Part shown: in pieces, positions 18,335 through 27,341 of the stretch | Position numbering within the stretch: position 1 is the stretch's first letter | How the letters are laid out: every line of letters starts with the position of its first letter | Origin: Robertmurraya kyonggiensis | GTDB lineage: Bacteria > Bacillota > Bacilli > Bacillales > Cytobacillaceae | Length of the DNA: 64,000 nt | NCBI RefSeq assembly: GCF_005116465.1 | Contig: NZ_SWBM01000003.1 | Span: forward strand, 372,001-436,000 | Reading direction: 5' to 3' | The notes under the pieces: model-generated | What the model saw: only the letters and a program-made list of their open reading frames with translations | The model's database searches: none | Told to the model about the DNA's origin: nothing | Program-made: the position numbers and the translations under genes

Positions 18335-18973
18335 TTAGAAAGATTGTGAGTTAATATAATCTACTAATTCTTTTTCAGCTGATTTCATTATTTCCTCTTT
18401 GTCGTTAGTAGACATGTCTAAGCCTTGAGCACGTATTAATTTCATTTGGTTAATTCCCATCATGTGCAGTACTCCGCGCATATATTGTGGCGCAATATCT
18501 AAATTTACATATCGGTAATTAGTTTCATATTCACTTCCACTCGTGAGGATAAATGTTACCTTGGAAGTTTCGTCTGACATTAATCCAACTGAACCAGATT
18601 CAGTGTATTTGAATGTTTCTCCTGCTGTTAGAATATTATCCAGATAGTCTTTAAACTTTGCAGGCACATTCCAATTATGCAAAGGCATGTAAATATAAAT
18701 ATAATCTGCTGACTTCCATTGTCTAATTAATTTATATTGTGCTTCATGTTTTTTTAATCTTTCAGTAGTCATTTCTTTAGGATTAGTAAAATTTAAAGTA
18801 TCAGCAGTAATTTGAGGGATAAAATTATTTGGATCATAAACATTTAATACTTCGATTGTCCCTCGACCATTTAATTTTTCTTGTAAAGTTTTCAAGCCAA
18901 CATCCGCTAAGCGGTTTGCCGCTCTTTTTTGATTGTTATATTCAGGATGAGCCATTAGCTGTAAAATATTCAT
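18335..18973 (-). CDS. azoR: FMN-dependent NADH azoreductase
   Basis: 212 residues from the ATG at 18973, preceded by GAGGTGG; the longer frame lacks a site. Flavodoxin-like fold typical of AzoR: ILQLMAHPEYNNQKRAANRLAD at the N-terminus, then YMPLHNWNVPAKFKDYLDNIL near residue 100, where AzoR enzymes bind FMN. Reduces azo compounds and quinones with NADH; in Bacillus such enzymes protect against quinone stress. Divergent from an Rrf2 regulator, which probably controls it. Confidence 0.88.
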   Translation of the reverse strand: MNILQLMAHPEYNNQKRAANRLADVGLKTLQEKLNGRGTIEVLNVYDPNNFIPQITADTLNFTNPKEMTTERLKKHEAQYKLIRQWKSADYIYIYMPLHNWNVPAKFKDYLDNILTAGETFKYTESGSVGLMSDETSKVTFILTSGSEYETNYRYVNLDIAPQYMRGVLHMMGINQMKLIRAQGLDMSTNDKEEIMKSAEKELVDYINSQSF

Positions 18974-19095
18974 TGTTCCACCTCTATTAGTTTCATTATT
19001 TTGTAGTTCCATTCTTTGCTTCAAAACAGACTTCAATTAAAGACTAATTCAATCGGCGATTGATGTTATCCATATTATATACTATAATTATTTTT

Positions 19096-19162
19096 GTCAA
19101 ATGAATAAAACTTTCCAAAGAGGTTTCTTTTATTTGACTGGAACTCTAGATACTCCTAAGAT
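19096..19162 (+). promoter_or_regulatory. Rrf2 gene promoter with overlapping inverted repeat
   Basis: TTGACT (19134-19139), a 17-bp spacer and TAAGAT (19157-19162) form a good SigA-type promoter. GTCAAAT (19096-19102) and ATTTGAC (19132-19138) form an inverted repeat whose right arm covers the -35 box. This suggests an operator in the azoR/rrf2 divergent region. Confidence 0.5.
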
Positions 19163-19199
19163 ACAATTTGATAATCCTAATTAAAAGTAGGTGAAGTAT

Positions 19200-19691
19200 T
19201 TGCAATATAGTGTTGGAGTCGAATATGCTTTACATTGTCTAGTTTATTTAATTGATGTTCCTTCCAAGGAAAGTGTTGGGATAAAGGATTTGGCAGAGTT
19301 CCAAGGACTTTCTGAGACATTTCTATCAAAGGTTTTTGGTAAATTGTCTAAGGCTGGCATTGTAAGTTCTGTCCCTGGTGTAAAGGGAGGATATAGGTTA
19401 TCTAAGTCCCCAGAAGATATTTCCTTTTGGGATGTAGTTGAAGCAGTTGAAGGTCCTAAGTCTATTTTTCAATGTAAAAATATTAAAGAAAATGGTTATT
19501 TGTATAGAGAAGGCTGCTGTTCAGCTCCATCTTTTTGTACCATCAATTTAGTTATGCTTTCTGCGGAAGAAAAAATGCGTGATGATTTACGTAGTAAAAC
19601 TCTTTCATGGTTAAATGAAGAACTTAATCGTGTCTTGCCCAAACAAATACGTGATGATACCCGGAAATTTTTTTCGAAAAGTAGCATATAA
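19200..19691 (+). CDS. Rrf2-family transcriptional regulator with four cysteines
   Basis: 163 residues from the TTG at 19200. AGGTGA lies just upstream and overlaps the alternative GTG at 19191, and Rrf2 proteins usually begin MxYS as here. Winged helix with LSETFLSKVFGKLSKAGIV as recognition region. Cysteines at about 92, 106, 107 and 113 (C-x13-CC-x5-C) could hold a cluster or act as redox or electrophile sensors. Divergent from azoR, with an operator-like repeat between, so likely a quinone or diazo-responsive repressor. Ligand and metal content are not known. Confidence 0.82.
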   Translation: MQYSVGVEYALHCLVYLIDVPSKESVGIKDLAEFQGLSETFLSKVFGKLSKAGIVSSVPGVKGGYRLSKSPEDISFWDVVEAVEGPKSIFQCKNIKENGYLYREGCCSAPSFCTINLVMLSAEEKMRDDLRSKTLSWLNEELNRVLPKQIRDDTRKFFSKSSI

Positions 19692-19693
19692 AA

Positions 19694-19740
19694 AAACTCT
19701 CTAAATTCCTTAAATAAGGTATTTAGAGAGTTTCTTTAAT
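19694..19740 (+). terminator. Terminator of the Rrf2 gene
   Basis: AAACTCTCTAAAT / ATTTAGAGAGTTT (13 bp) followed by CTTTAAT. The following stretch 19741-19990 shows no complete gene. A short minus-strand open segment ending near 19928 is too short to name. Confidence 0.8.
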
Positions 19741-19990
19741 CCAAAGGAAACATTCCTTCGATTTTCAATGCACAGTCCTAACCTGCGCGTTCGCTTATTA
19801 CCTCTTAACGCGAAAAGAAATGTACGTAGACTTGGACAAAAACTACTTTGACAAGCAGAGAAATCATTCTATTGTTCTACATTCACTTCGATGACAAGAA
19901 AGTTTAGCGTTTCTTGGTTCATCTTCTTACTCGGATATAGAAGTAGATATCTTGGCCATCCTTCTCCGGCTCTATGACCAATTCATACGT

Positions 19991-20632
19991 TCATCCATGC
20001 TTTTTGATGAAAGCATCTATATTATTGAACTCATGAAAATGAGATTCAAGCTTTTCTCGTGGCCAGTCCCACCAGGCGATTTCTAATAATTTTTCGGCCA
20101 CTTCTTCTGAGAATCTTCTCTTTATTGGTTTGGCAGGTGTCCCCACCACGATCGTATACGGTTCAACGTTTTTTGTTACGACTGCTCCAGAGCCCACAAC
20201 AGCACCAGTACCAATCTCCACACCCTTCATAATAATGGCACCATGACCAATCCAAACATCATGTCCGATTTTGACACGATGCGTTCGGCGCCAATCAAAT
20301 AGCACTTCGTCATCCGTTTCAGCAAAATCATAAGCTACTCTACGATATGTCATATGATGTTGTGTCACTCGGTCCATTGGGTGCTGAACTGGATTAATAC
20401 AAACATGAGAAGCAATCGAACTAAATTTCCCGATTTCAGCATAGTTGACCGTCACATCATCCATTGTGTACGTGTAGTCACCGAATGAAGATTCGATGAT
20501 TTTATTATTCGGCCCGATTGAGGTCCACGCTCCTGCATAACTATCAACGATATGACTCGTCTCATCTAGGCTAGGTGCAGCAGACAACCTTTTTTCATTA
20601 TGAGGCTGAAAGATTAGTGGCATTCTACACAC
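19991..20632 (-). CDS. Hexapeptide-repeat acetyltransferase of phosphonate clusters
   Basis: 213 residues. Left-handed beta-helix acetyltransferase, with repeats such as VWIGHGAIIMKGVEIGTGAV and VVGSGAVVTKNVEPYTIVVG near residues 125-165. This family is regularly found with C-P lyase genes and annotated as a phosphonate-metabolism transferase; its acceptor is not established, but an aminophosphonate or sugar is possible. The GTG at 20632 overlaps the PHP gene end by eight bases and has AAAGG 6 nt away; an ATG at 20623 is the alternative. Confidence 0.82.
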   Translation of the reverse strand: MCRMPLIFQPHNEKRLSAAPSLDETSHIVDSYAGAWTSIGPNNKIIESSFGDYTYTMDDVTVNYAEIGKFSSIASHVCINPVQHPMDRVTQHHMTYRRVAYDFAETDDEVLFDWRRTHRVKIGHDVWIGHGAIIMKGVEIGTGAVVGSGAVVTKNVEPYTIVVGTPAKPIKRRFSEEVAEKLLEIAWWDWPREKLESHFHEFNNIDAFIKKHG

Positions 20633-21482
20633 TCAACCTTTCTCTTCTTAACTTAAGTGCCTCGAGTGCTTCGATTCCTGGATTTTTGCTCCCTAAAAGG
20701 ACTGGTTTCTCTCCATATGCACCGTGAAAATCGGACCCGCCTGTCATGACGAGGTCATATTCATTGGCTAGCTCTTTTGCCATTTCCTCATCCTTTGTGT
20801 CATGCAAAGGATGCCATACTTCAATTCCCTGTAATCCTGCTTCGACCAATTCTGGAACCATTTCAAAATTGCGATATTGTCCAGGATGTGCGAGAACTGG
20901 AACGCCTCCAGCCTTGCGAATAATTTTAACAGCCGTAAAAGCATCGATATATTTCATCGGAATAAAAGCAATCCCAGGCTGCTCTCCGTTTTGACCGCGA
21001 TTGAATAGTTTCTTATATAACTCTCCATAAATAGAATCGGTATAACCCGCTTCTATTAGTGCCTGCATAATATGTTGTTTGTACACACCCGTTCCCCCAA
21101 GAGCGATTTCAAGACATCGTTCCCATGTAATGTTGTAGCCTGCTGCCCTCAAGCGTTCCACCATTGCCATCGAAGCCTGATGCCTTTTTTCCACTAATGG
21201 CTGACAAACAAGCTCAATAGCTTTACTTCCAGGTTCGATAAAATAACCAAGTATATGCACGCGTCTACCTCGTTCATAATCGAAGCCAGAAACCTCAATT
21301 CCTGGAATGATTTCGATGCCGACTCGCTTGCCACATTCTATAGCCTCCTCGAGCCCCTTTGTTGTGTCATGGTTTGTCACAGCTAAGTGGGTTACTTCCT
21401 GTTCAAGCGCTAGAGATAAGACCTCTTCAATGGACAGCGGACAATCGGAAATATTCGTATGACAATGCAGTTCTACTTTCAT
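20625..21482 (-). CDS. PHP-family phosphodiesterase, PhnPP-like
   Basis: 285 residues. All PHP metal motifs are present: HCHT at 6-9, NHDTT, PGIEVSG, HILGYF, AHPGQY and SDFHG near the C-terminus. In C-P lyase clusters lacking PhnP, a PHP protein (PhnPP) opens the 5-phosphoribosyl 1,2-cyclic phosphate and releases phosphate, forming ribose 5-phosphate. No phnP or phnN occurs in this window, so this gene is the natural candidate. A general nucleoside 3',5'-bisphosphatase (YciV/TrpH type) is the alternative. Translationally coupled to the acetyltransferase. Confidence 0.8.
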   Translation of the reverse strand: MKVELHCHTNISDCPLSIEEVLSLALEQEVTHLAVTNHDTTKGLEEAIECGKRVGIEIIPGIEVSGFDYERGRRVHILGYFIEPGSKAIELVCQPLVEKRHQASMAMVERLRAAGYNITWERCLEIALGGTGVYKQHIMQALIEAGYTDSIYGELYKKLFNRGQNGEQPGIAFIPMKYIDAFTAVKIIRKAGGVPVLAHPGQYRNFEMVPELVEAGLQGIEVWHPLHDTKDEEMAKELANEYDLVMTGGSDFHGAYGEKPVLLGSKNPGIEALEALKLRRERLSV

Positions 21483-21765
21483 ACATGGTACCTCCCTCTA
21501 TTTATTAATTTAAGAATAACTTGGCACCAAGTTTAAAAGGTTAATAGGACGTTAAGATCTTTTTAAGGGATTGTTAAGACGGTAATGACTATTATTTTTC
21601 GCTTGAAGCTAGTAAAATGGCGCTCCTTAGGATGAAAGTAATATTTAGCTTTTAGGTAAATAGATTTGGAAACTATTAACAAAAATTAGAATTAACTTAA
21701 TATTTAATTAATAATAGTGTTTTACACTGGGGTAGTACCAAAAATTACTCTATGAGGTGATTCTT

Positions 21766-21921
21766 TTGAAATTTAAAAAGTTAACATTAGCAATGATGAC
21801 AGCTTTACTTTTCACTGGCTTTATGACTGCTTGTTCAGACCAAAACGAGGAACAGCCGGAGGATCCAGCAACTGAAACACCTGCAGAAGATGAAGGAACA
21901 ACAGAAGAAACAAACGAGTAA
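21766..21921 (+). CDS. Short acidic lipoprotein (51 residues)
   Basis: Starts at a TTG with GAGGTGA upstream. Residues 1-24 form a lipoprotein signal: MKFKK, a hydrophobic segment, then the lipobox FMTAC with Cys24. The mature part is only about 28 residues and almost entirely Glu, Asp, Pro and Thr. Such tiny anchored acidic tails are common in Bacillus and have no known role. A 12-bp terminator follows 14 nt after the stop, which supports a real gene. Confidence 0.75.
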   Translation: MKFKKLTLAMMTALLFTGFMTACSDQNEEQPEDPATETPAEDEGTTEETNE

Positions 21922-21935
21922 GCAACATAACATTA

Positions 21936-21972
21936 AGAAGCCTTCACGTTTTTTTGTGAAGGCTTCTACTAT
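21936..21972. terminator. Bidirectional terminator between the lipoprotein and yjbR-like genes
   Basis: Perfect 12-bp stem AGAAGCCTTCAC / GTGAAGGCTTCT with an 8-nt T-rich loop, then ACTATTTTT. It lies between convergent genes. Confidence 0.88.
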
Positions 21973-21974
21973 TT

Positions 21975-22337
21975 TTACCTATGATGCGATTCCATCCAGT
22001 TCTTAACCAAACGCTTTGGAGCTGCTCGGAGGTACGCTTCTTGCAAAAGGTCACTTAATTCATCCCAGACCTCTTCCGTAGGGTTTTCAATCGACACCCA
22101 ACCATGATGACCAATATACGGATTTTTGAAAAAGTACTCTTTTTGTAGCAATAATTCCTGTGTTTCCCGGTCCGACTTGAACGAAATGCGGAATCCTTTT
22201 TCCATTTCACCTGAGATGACGAAGGATTTCCCATTGACTTTAAACGTATTATGGCCAAACCCATCGATATGTTCCATTGCTTCAGGCAGTTCAAGACAGA
22301 CGTTACGCAGTTTTTCTAAAGTGGCTTCGGAATTCAT
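21975..22337 (-). CDS. MmcQ/YjbR-family protein
   Basis: 120 residues from the ATG at 22337, with AGGTG 9 nt upstream; a GTG four codons earlier overlaps that site and is less likely. Conserved features of the YjbR fold: early LELPEAMEH, GFGHNTFKVNGKSFVI, and the end motif HHGWVSIENPTEE followed by AYLRAAPKRL. Family members are small DNA-binding-like proteins of uncertain function. Monocistronic. Confidence 0.85.
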   Translation of the reverse strand: MNSEATLEKLRNVCLELPEAMEHIDGFGHNTFKVNGKSFVISGEMEKGFRISFKSDRETQELLLQKEYFFKNPYIGHHGWVSIENPTEEVWDELSDLLQEAYLRAAPKRLVKNWMESHHR

Positions 22338-22378
22338 ATTTTTAATCACCTATACTTTTGGGCTCATTATACCATTCA

Positions 22379-23335
22379 TTATGCCCGCTCAGGTATCGCC
22401 AGTAACCCTCGCTTCACGTCGCTTTGAACAAAGTTTAACTTTTTATCAAGCTTGATAATTGCAATAAAGGGTTCATCGATTTTCCATTGATAGCGAAGGT
22501 CAAACCAATGAACCTCGTATCCGTCCTCTTTGTTAATAATGCTCGCATGCATGTATGCTGAGTGCGTCTGCAAGTATTTGATAAAAGAATGCTTTCTTGA
22601 AGCTTGGATAATTTCATTTTTATCACTAGCCTTCATTAACACCTTGGACCATACAACCCCGTTTTTATCATATTTTCCTAGTTTAAAATGTTGATTGCAG
22701 CTCGCGATGACACCCCAGCAATCGGAACGAAAAGTTGGAAGAAGTGTGTAAGTAACTCCTTTTTCACCATCTCGAATTAATCGCCTCAGCACGTTCTGAT
22801 GAACTCGATATCTCCACGCAACATACATCAAAATCCCGATATAGACAAAAGAGAATATCATGCCTGAATGATAACCACCAAACCAGAATCCAATTCCAAT
22901 TAGGTGAGCTGCCATAATGAACGGGTCGAGTATCGGCAAAAGATTCAACGCAACCCACCTGTTCGTAAAAGGCCGAAACGCTTGTGTTCCATAAATATTG
23001 CAAATATCAAACAACACATGAAGGCTCACTGCGATAAGCGTCCATAAGAAAAAGGTTGGAAAGTAGGAGCCACCGTTTCCAATGGTTGCTATACTAGCAA
23101 TTAAGAACGCTAGGATGACTTGAAAATAGAGAGAATGACTAATCCCGCGATGCTTTTTTAGATACGTATCATTGCCTTTATATTTATAGAGAAAGTCCAC
23201 ATCTGGAGCATTGGAGCCAACAATCGTGCAAAATAACATCGATGAAAGAAGTTCAGGGTGAGTTCCAATCGTAGGATCGATAAAGGATATACCAGCTAAT
23301 CCTACTCCTGTGATGACATGAGTTGACGTATCCAA
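22379..23335 (-). CDS. yfhP: YdjM/YfhP-type membrane metal-dependent hydrolase
   Basis: 318 residues, TTG start behind GGGAGGAATAG. N-terminal MDTSTHVITGVGLAG, then NAPDVDFLYKY and HRGISHSLYF carry the His and Asp residues of this membrane hydrolase family. Four or five membrane segments occupy residues 35-190. The C-terminal 120 residues are soluble. Length and start match B. subtilis YfhP, whose role is poorly defined. It precedes nothing coupled; the UgtP-like gene ends upstream with only 15 nt between, so both may share a transcript. Confidence 0.8.
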   Translation of the reverse strand: MDTSTHVITGVGLAGISFIDPTIGTHPELLSSMLFCTIVGSNAPDVDFLYKYKGNDTYLKKHRGISHSLYFQVILAFLIASIATIGNGGSYFPTFFLWTLIAVSLHVLFDICNIYGTQAFRPFTNRWVALNLLPILDPFIMAAHLIGIGFWFGGYHSGMIFSFVYIGILMYVAWRYRVHQNVLRRLIRDGEKGVTYTLLPTFRSDCWGVIASCNQHFKLGKYDKNGVVWSKVLMKASDKNEIIQASRKHSFIKYLQTHSAYMHASIINKEDGYEVHWFDLRYQWKIDEPFIAIIKLDKKLNFVQSDVKRGLLAIPERA

Positions 23336-23350
23336 ATGGCTATTCCTCCC

Positions 23351-24484
23351 TCAAACTTTTAGCTTATTTTGCTGTTCTCTCCAATAATAAGCATCCATTA
23401 CATCTGTTACAATTTCACCCGCTGCTAGAGGAACATAAAATTTTGCCACCGCAGCTTTCATTTCCTTTAGCCTTTCGTCGTCCATAACAAGGTTTTGCGT
23501 TTCAACCACAAGCTGTTCCCACTTCTCACAAAAGATGGCCGCGCCATGGCTTTGAAAAAACAAAGCGTTTTCCCTCTCTTGACCTGGCGTCGCACCTAGT
23601 AAAACAATCGGCACGTTTTTCACAACCGCCTCCGATAAAATAATTCCTCCTGGTTTCGTTATCACACAGGTTGCTAACTCAAACAATTCTGCCATTTGAG
23701 TTACATATCCAAAAACTCGAAACTGTTTATCCTCTTGATATTTCGTCTCTAACTGATTGAAAAGCTGCTGATTTTTCCCGCAGACGACCAATATTTGCAG
23801 TCCCTTTACTTGCCTTAACTCCTCGCAAATATATTTAATTTCCTTTGAAACGCCATACGCACCTGCAACAATTAAGACAGTTTTTAGATTGCCGTCGAGT
23901 TGATATTTGTCCAGTAATGCTTGCCGACTGTAGGAATAATCAAATTGTTTTTCAACAGGGATTCCGGTAACAGCAATTTTGTTCGTATCAATGTCATGGT
24001 TGATTAATAGATTCTTGAGATGCTGGGTGGCCACATAATATTTCGCAATGGAAGGCTGAATCCACGCGTGATGGAGGCAATAATCTGTAACGATCGTATA
24101 CGTAGGCAGTCTGTTATTTGTTTTTGTTAAAAAATATTCGACTGCATGAGAAGGGTAGGTGTTAATAATTGCATCTGGTTGTTCTTCTTCTATTATTTTC
24201 CGAAGTGTCGCATAACCGTAAGGGAACATCAATAAGTTTTGACGTTTTGTAATCTCTTGACTGCTATAGTAGAAAAGGCGATAAAGATGCTTCCCACCCT
24301 TTGTAAAACTTTTTAAATATAATTTTCTCGTCCATTCATTTATACGTGGACTAGCTTCTAGATACATATTTCTCACACTTACATCGGCATTAGCGTTCAA
24401 GAATCGTTCTTGAAGTGCTCGTGCCACTTGAAGGTGTCCATTACCATAATTGGCTGTTAAGATTAATATTTTTGGTTTTCTCAT
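23351..24484 (-). CDS. ugtP: UgtP/MGDG-synthase-family glycosyltransferase
   Basis: 377 residues, GT28 family. The N-terminal LILTANYGNGHLQVARAL is the lipid-acceptor loop of diacylglycerol glucosyltransferases, and the C-terminal ITKPGGIILSEAVVKNVPIV the nucleotide-sugar site. B. subtilis UgtP (382 residues) makes mono- to triglucosyl-diacylglycerol for membrane and lipoteichoic acid anchors. Similarity is clear over the full length, but several UgtP paralogues exist in larger Bacillus genomes, so it may not be the main enzyme. Peripheral membrane location expected. Confidence 0.78.
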   Translation of the reverse strand: MRKPKILILTANYGNGHLQVARALQERFLNANADVSVRNMYLEASPRINEWTRKLYLKSFTKGGKHLYRLFYYSSQEITKRQNLLMFPYGYATLRKIIEEEQPDAIINTYPSHAVEYFLTKTNNRLPTYTIVTDYCLHHAWIQPSIAKYYVATQHLKNLLINHDIDTNKIAVTGIPVEKQFDYSYSRQALLDKYQLDGNLKTVLIVAGAYGVSKEIKYICEELRQVKGLQILVVCGKNQQLFNQLETKYQEDKQFRVFGYVTQMAELFELATCVITKPGGIILSEAVVKNVPIVLLGATPGQERENALFFQSHGAAIFCEKWEQLVVETQNLVMDDERLKEMKAAVAKFYVPLAAGEIVTDVMDAYYWREQQNKLKV

Positions 24485-24644
24485 CTACACAGCTCCCTTG
24501 TTATTAGTGGGGATTCATTTAAATGGGGGTGAAAGGAGTACATCTATTTATCATTAATGTAGCAAAGAATTGTGGAGGTAATTTTAAGAATATGTAAAAT
24601 TATTCAGAATTAGGGTTCTCTAGAGACTTAAAAAAAAGAGACTT

Positions 24645-24775
24645 TCCTCCATCTTCGAGAAAGCCAATTTTCATGCGGACACTATCTTCATGATTTCTGT
24701 GATTAGCGTCTTCATGACTCCTTCATGTGGACACTATCTTCCGGTCTTCTCTAAATAGTGTCTTTATGATTTCCA
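24645..24775. repeat. Scattered copies of the ATAGTGTC repeat family
   Basis: Two GGACACTATCTTC segments (24676 and 24728), one AATAGTGTC (24753) and intermediate TCTTCATGA pieces. TTCATGCGGACACTAT is the exact reverse complement of ATAGTGTCCGCATGAA from the tandem array at 58868-59333. The copies here are more diverged and irregularly spaced. The remainder of 24485-24938 is noncoding and featureless. Confidence 0.75.
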
Positions 24776-24938
24776 CAAAACAATGAAAAATCCTCTATCA
24801 GAAAACCTAAGAACAAAAGCAATCACTGAAAAATGTTCCTTGTTTTTCAATCGAGGGGCTCGGCGCTGGAGCTATACGTAGATTCACTTTATAACAAGTT
24901 ATCCAAAACAGCGAAATATGTAATTTCCTAAAACAACA

Positions 24939-24980
24939 AAAAGGCAGCTTCCAAAAATTGGGTTAGCTACCTTTTTGTCC
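24939..24980 (-). terminator. Terminator of ppk
   Basis: Hairpin with AAAAAGG/CCTTTTT, AGCT/AGCT and CCAA/TTGG blocks, ending in a T-run on the minus strand. Located directly after the ppk stop. Confidence 0.75.
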
Positions 24981-24984
24981 TTCG

Positions 24985-27171
24985 TTAATGCTTTGGAAAA
25001 AACGTTGAAAATAGGTTCTTTAACGTCCAACTATGTCCATGATTCTCTACTTCATTTAGATGATCATATGCCCTTTCACAAAGCAATTGTTGACTGTCTA
25101 TTTCCTCTTCATCATCTATTCTTTCTACATAATGATACTTCCCGTTTGAATCTTGTACACGCGCCTTACAATTATCTTTTAACATCAGGTTCAAAATATC
25201 ATGTACCCGTAGCTTTAGATGTTCTTTTAAAATTGGAAATAGAATCTCAACTCGATATTCCATATTACGCGTCATCAAATCTGCCGAAGATAGGAAAACT
25301 TTATCTTCTCCGTTATGATGAAAACAATAAATTCTTGTGTGTTCTAAGAATTTTCCTACGATACTTCGCACCATGATATTCTCACTCACATCTTTAATAC
25401 CGGGACGCAAACAACAAACTCCCCTAATAATTAAATCGATTTTTACTCCAGCAATGGATGCCTCATATAGTTTTTTAATAATCTTCTTATCGGTCAAGGA
25501 GTTCATTTTTAAAATAATTTGGCCGTTGCCATACTGCTGATGAAAGGCAATTTCCTCATCAATTAACTGAATAAATGCATCCCTAATACCAAATGGAGCA
25601 ACAGCTATATGGTGGTACGTTGGCTTGTCCATATAACCACTGAGGTAATTAAAAAAGTTCGTTGCATCAATCCCGATTTCGCTATCGACTGTAAGCAATC
25701 CCATATCGGTATAAATTTTAGCGGTTGCATCATTATAATTTCCTGTCCCTAAATGAACATATCGATGAATTTTCCCATTTTCCCGTCTAACTATGAGGGT
25801 AATCTTACTATGCGTTTTTAAATGTGTCATTCCATAAATGACATGACAGCCCGCCATCTCTAGCTCTTTTGCCCACTGAACATTGTTTTCTTCATCAAAT
25901 CGCGCTTTTAGCTCTACCAGAACGGTTACTTGCTTTCCATTCTCTGCCGCTCGTTTAAGACTATTAATAATAGGAGAATCTCCACTAACCCGATAAAGAG
26001 TTTGCTTAATCGCTAAAACATCTTTGTCGTCCGCTGCTTTTGAAATAAAATCAACGACTGGTTCAAAAGAGTCATACGGATGATGAAGCAAAACATCTTT
26101 TTGTTGAATGATTTGAAAAATGTCACCTTCTCCTTCCAAATCGGTTGAAGGCTGCGGGATAAAGGAAGTTGCTCCTAAATGCTCATGAGTCGATTGAATA
26201 GTATTAATAAATGAAAATAAAAAAGTTAAGTCTAGCGGAGCCTGAAAAGAAAACACATCTTTTTTGTGAATTTCTAATTCTTCTATTAAATAATCGATCA
26301 CTTGCTGATCGCTACGCTGTTGTTGTACCTCTAGTCGGACGGCTGCCCCCCACTTACGTTTCTTTAACTCTTCTTCAATTTCCTGCAACAAGTCCTCAGC
26401 TTCATCTTCATGAATATTCAAGTCAGCATTACGCGTTATTCGAAAAGGGGTAACTGACTTTACCTGATAACCTAGCAATAGTTTCTCAATAAATTTCGAA
26501 ATCACTTCTTCAAGTAGAACGAATACCCTTTGATCACCTTTTTGGGGCAGTTCAACAAATCGTTGAATAACAGAAGGTACCTGAACGATTACTAAATTCC
26601 CTTCAAAAGGAAAATGTCGCTTTTTTTCTTTTTGTTTTTCCTCAATGACAACAGCGAGATTTAATGACTTATTTAATAACATTGGAAAAGGACGGTAAGC
26701 GTCAACTGCCATGGGGGTTAGAACCGGAAAAATTTGTTCATCAAAAAACTTCTCCAAAAAAGACATTCCTTGAGAAGAAACCTCTTCTATGGACAAAATT
26801 TCCACATGTTCTTTTGCTAAAATTGGAGATAACTGATTTAAATAAGCATCGTCTTGTTCTTTTACTAGTACATGCGTCATTTCGGAAATCGCAGATAATT
26901 GTTCTTTCGGAGTTAATCCTGCTTTATTTTCTGGCTTATTATAACCTGCTTTCACCTGATCGAGTAATCCAGCCACACGAACCATGAAAAACTCGTCCAG
27001 GTTTGAACTAAAAATAGACAAAAATTTAAATCGTTCTAATAAAGCATTCCGTTCATCTAATGCCTCTTCTAATACTCTATAATTAAATTCTAGCCAACTT
27101 AGCTCTCTATTGTTGTATAGACTAGGATTATCTAAATTTACTGCTACAGAGTTTTCACCTGCTGTCTGCAC
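24985..27171 (-). CDS. ppk: Polyphosphate kinase
   Basis: 728 residues, GTG start with AAAGGAG upstream. Makes inorganic polyphosphate from ATP, reversibly. N-terminal NRELSWLEFNYRVLEEA, the head-domain catalytic loop LLHHPYDSFEPVVDF with the phospho-His candidate, ARFDEENN, and GTGNYNDATAKIYTDMGLLT are PPK1 signatures. Length is normal for PPK1. It is divergent from an exopolyphosphatase gene, the usual ppk/ppx partnership. B. subtilis 168 lacks this gene; B. cereus-type genomes have it. Confidence 0.95.
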   Translation of the reverse strand: MQTAGENSVAVNLDNPSLYNNRELSWLEFNYRVLEEALDERNALLERFKFLSIFSSNLDEFFMVRVAGLLDQVKAGYNKPENKAGLTPKEQLSAISEMTHVLVKEQDDAYLNQLSPILAKEHVEILSIEEVSSQGMSFLEKFFDEQIFPVLTPMAVDAYRPFPMLLNKSLNLAVVIEEKQKEKKRHFPFEGNLVIVQVPSVIQRFVELPQKGDQRVFVLLEEVISKFIEKLLLGYQVKSVTPFRITRNADLNIHEDEAEDLLQEIEEELKKRKWGAAVRLEVQQQRSDQQVIDYLIEELEIHKKDVFSFQAPLDLTFLFSFINTIQSTHEHLGATSFIPQPSTDLEGEGDIFQIIQQKDVLLHHPYDSFEPVVDFISKAADDKDVLAIKQTLYRVSGDSPIINSLKRAAENGKQVTVLVELKARFDEENNVQWAKELEMAGCHVIYGMTHLKTHSKITLIVRRENGKIHRYVHLGTGNYNDATAKIYTDMGLLTVDSEIGIDATNFFNYLSGYMDKPTYHHIAVAPFGIRDAFIQLIDEEIAFHQQYGNGQIILKMNSLTDKKIIKKLYEASIAGVKIDLIIRGVCCLRPGIKDVSENIMVRSIVGKFLEHTRIYCFHHNGEDKVFLSSADLMTRNMEYRVEILFPILKEHLKLRVHDILNLMLKDNCKARVQDSNGKYHYVERIDDEEEIDSQQLLCERAYDHLNEVENHGHSWTLKNLFSTFFPKH

Positions 27172-27341
27172 TAATTCACATCTCCTTTTATGTATCTAAC
27201 AACAATACACTACACTATCATTGTAAAATAATTGTAAAAATAATGTAATTTTTTCATGTATTATACGATATGGATACTCTTCTGTTTTTAAAATCGTTAT
27301 AATAGTTAGATATCTAATTCGCAAAGGAAGTGTTCTTTACA

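Noticed and set aside
19741-19990. Gene remnant downstream of the acetyltransferase
   Set aside because: A short minus-strand open segment exists, but it is under 25 codons, without start or recognisable family, so it is left unannotated.
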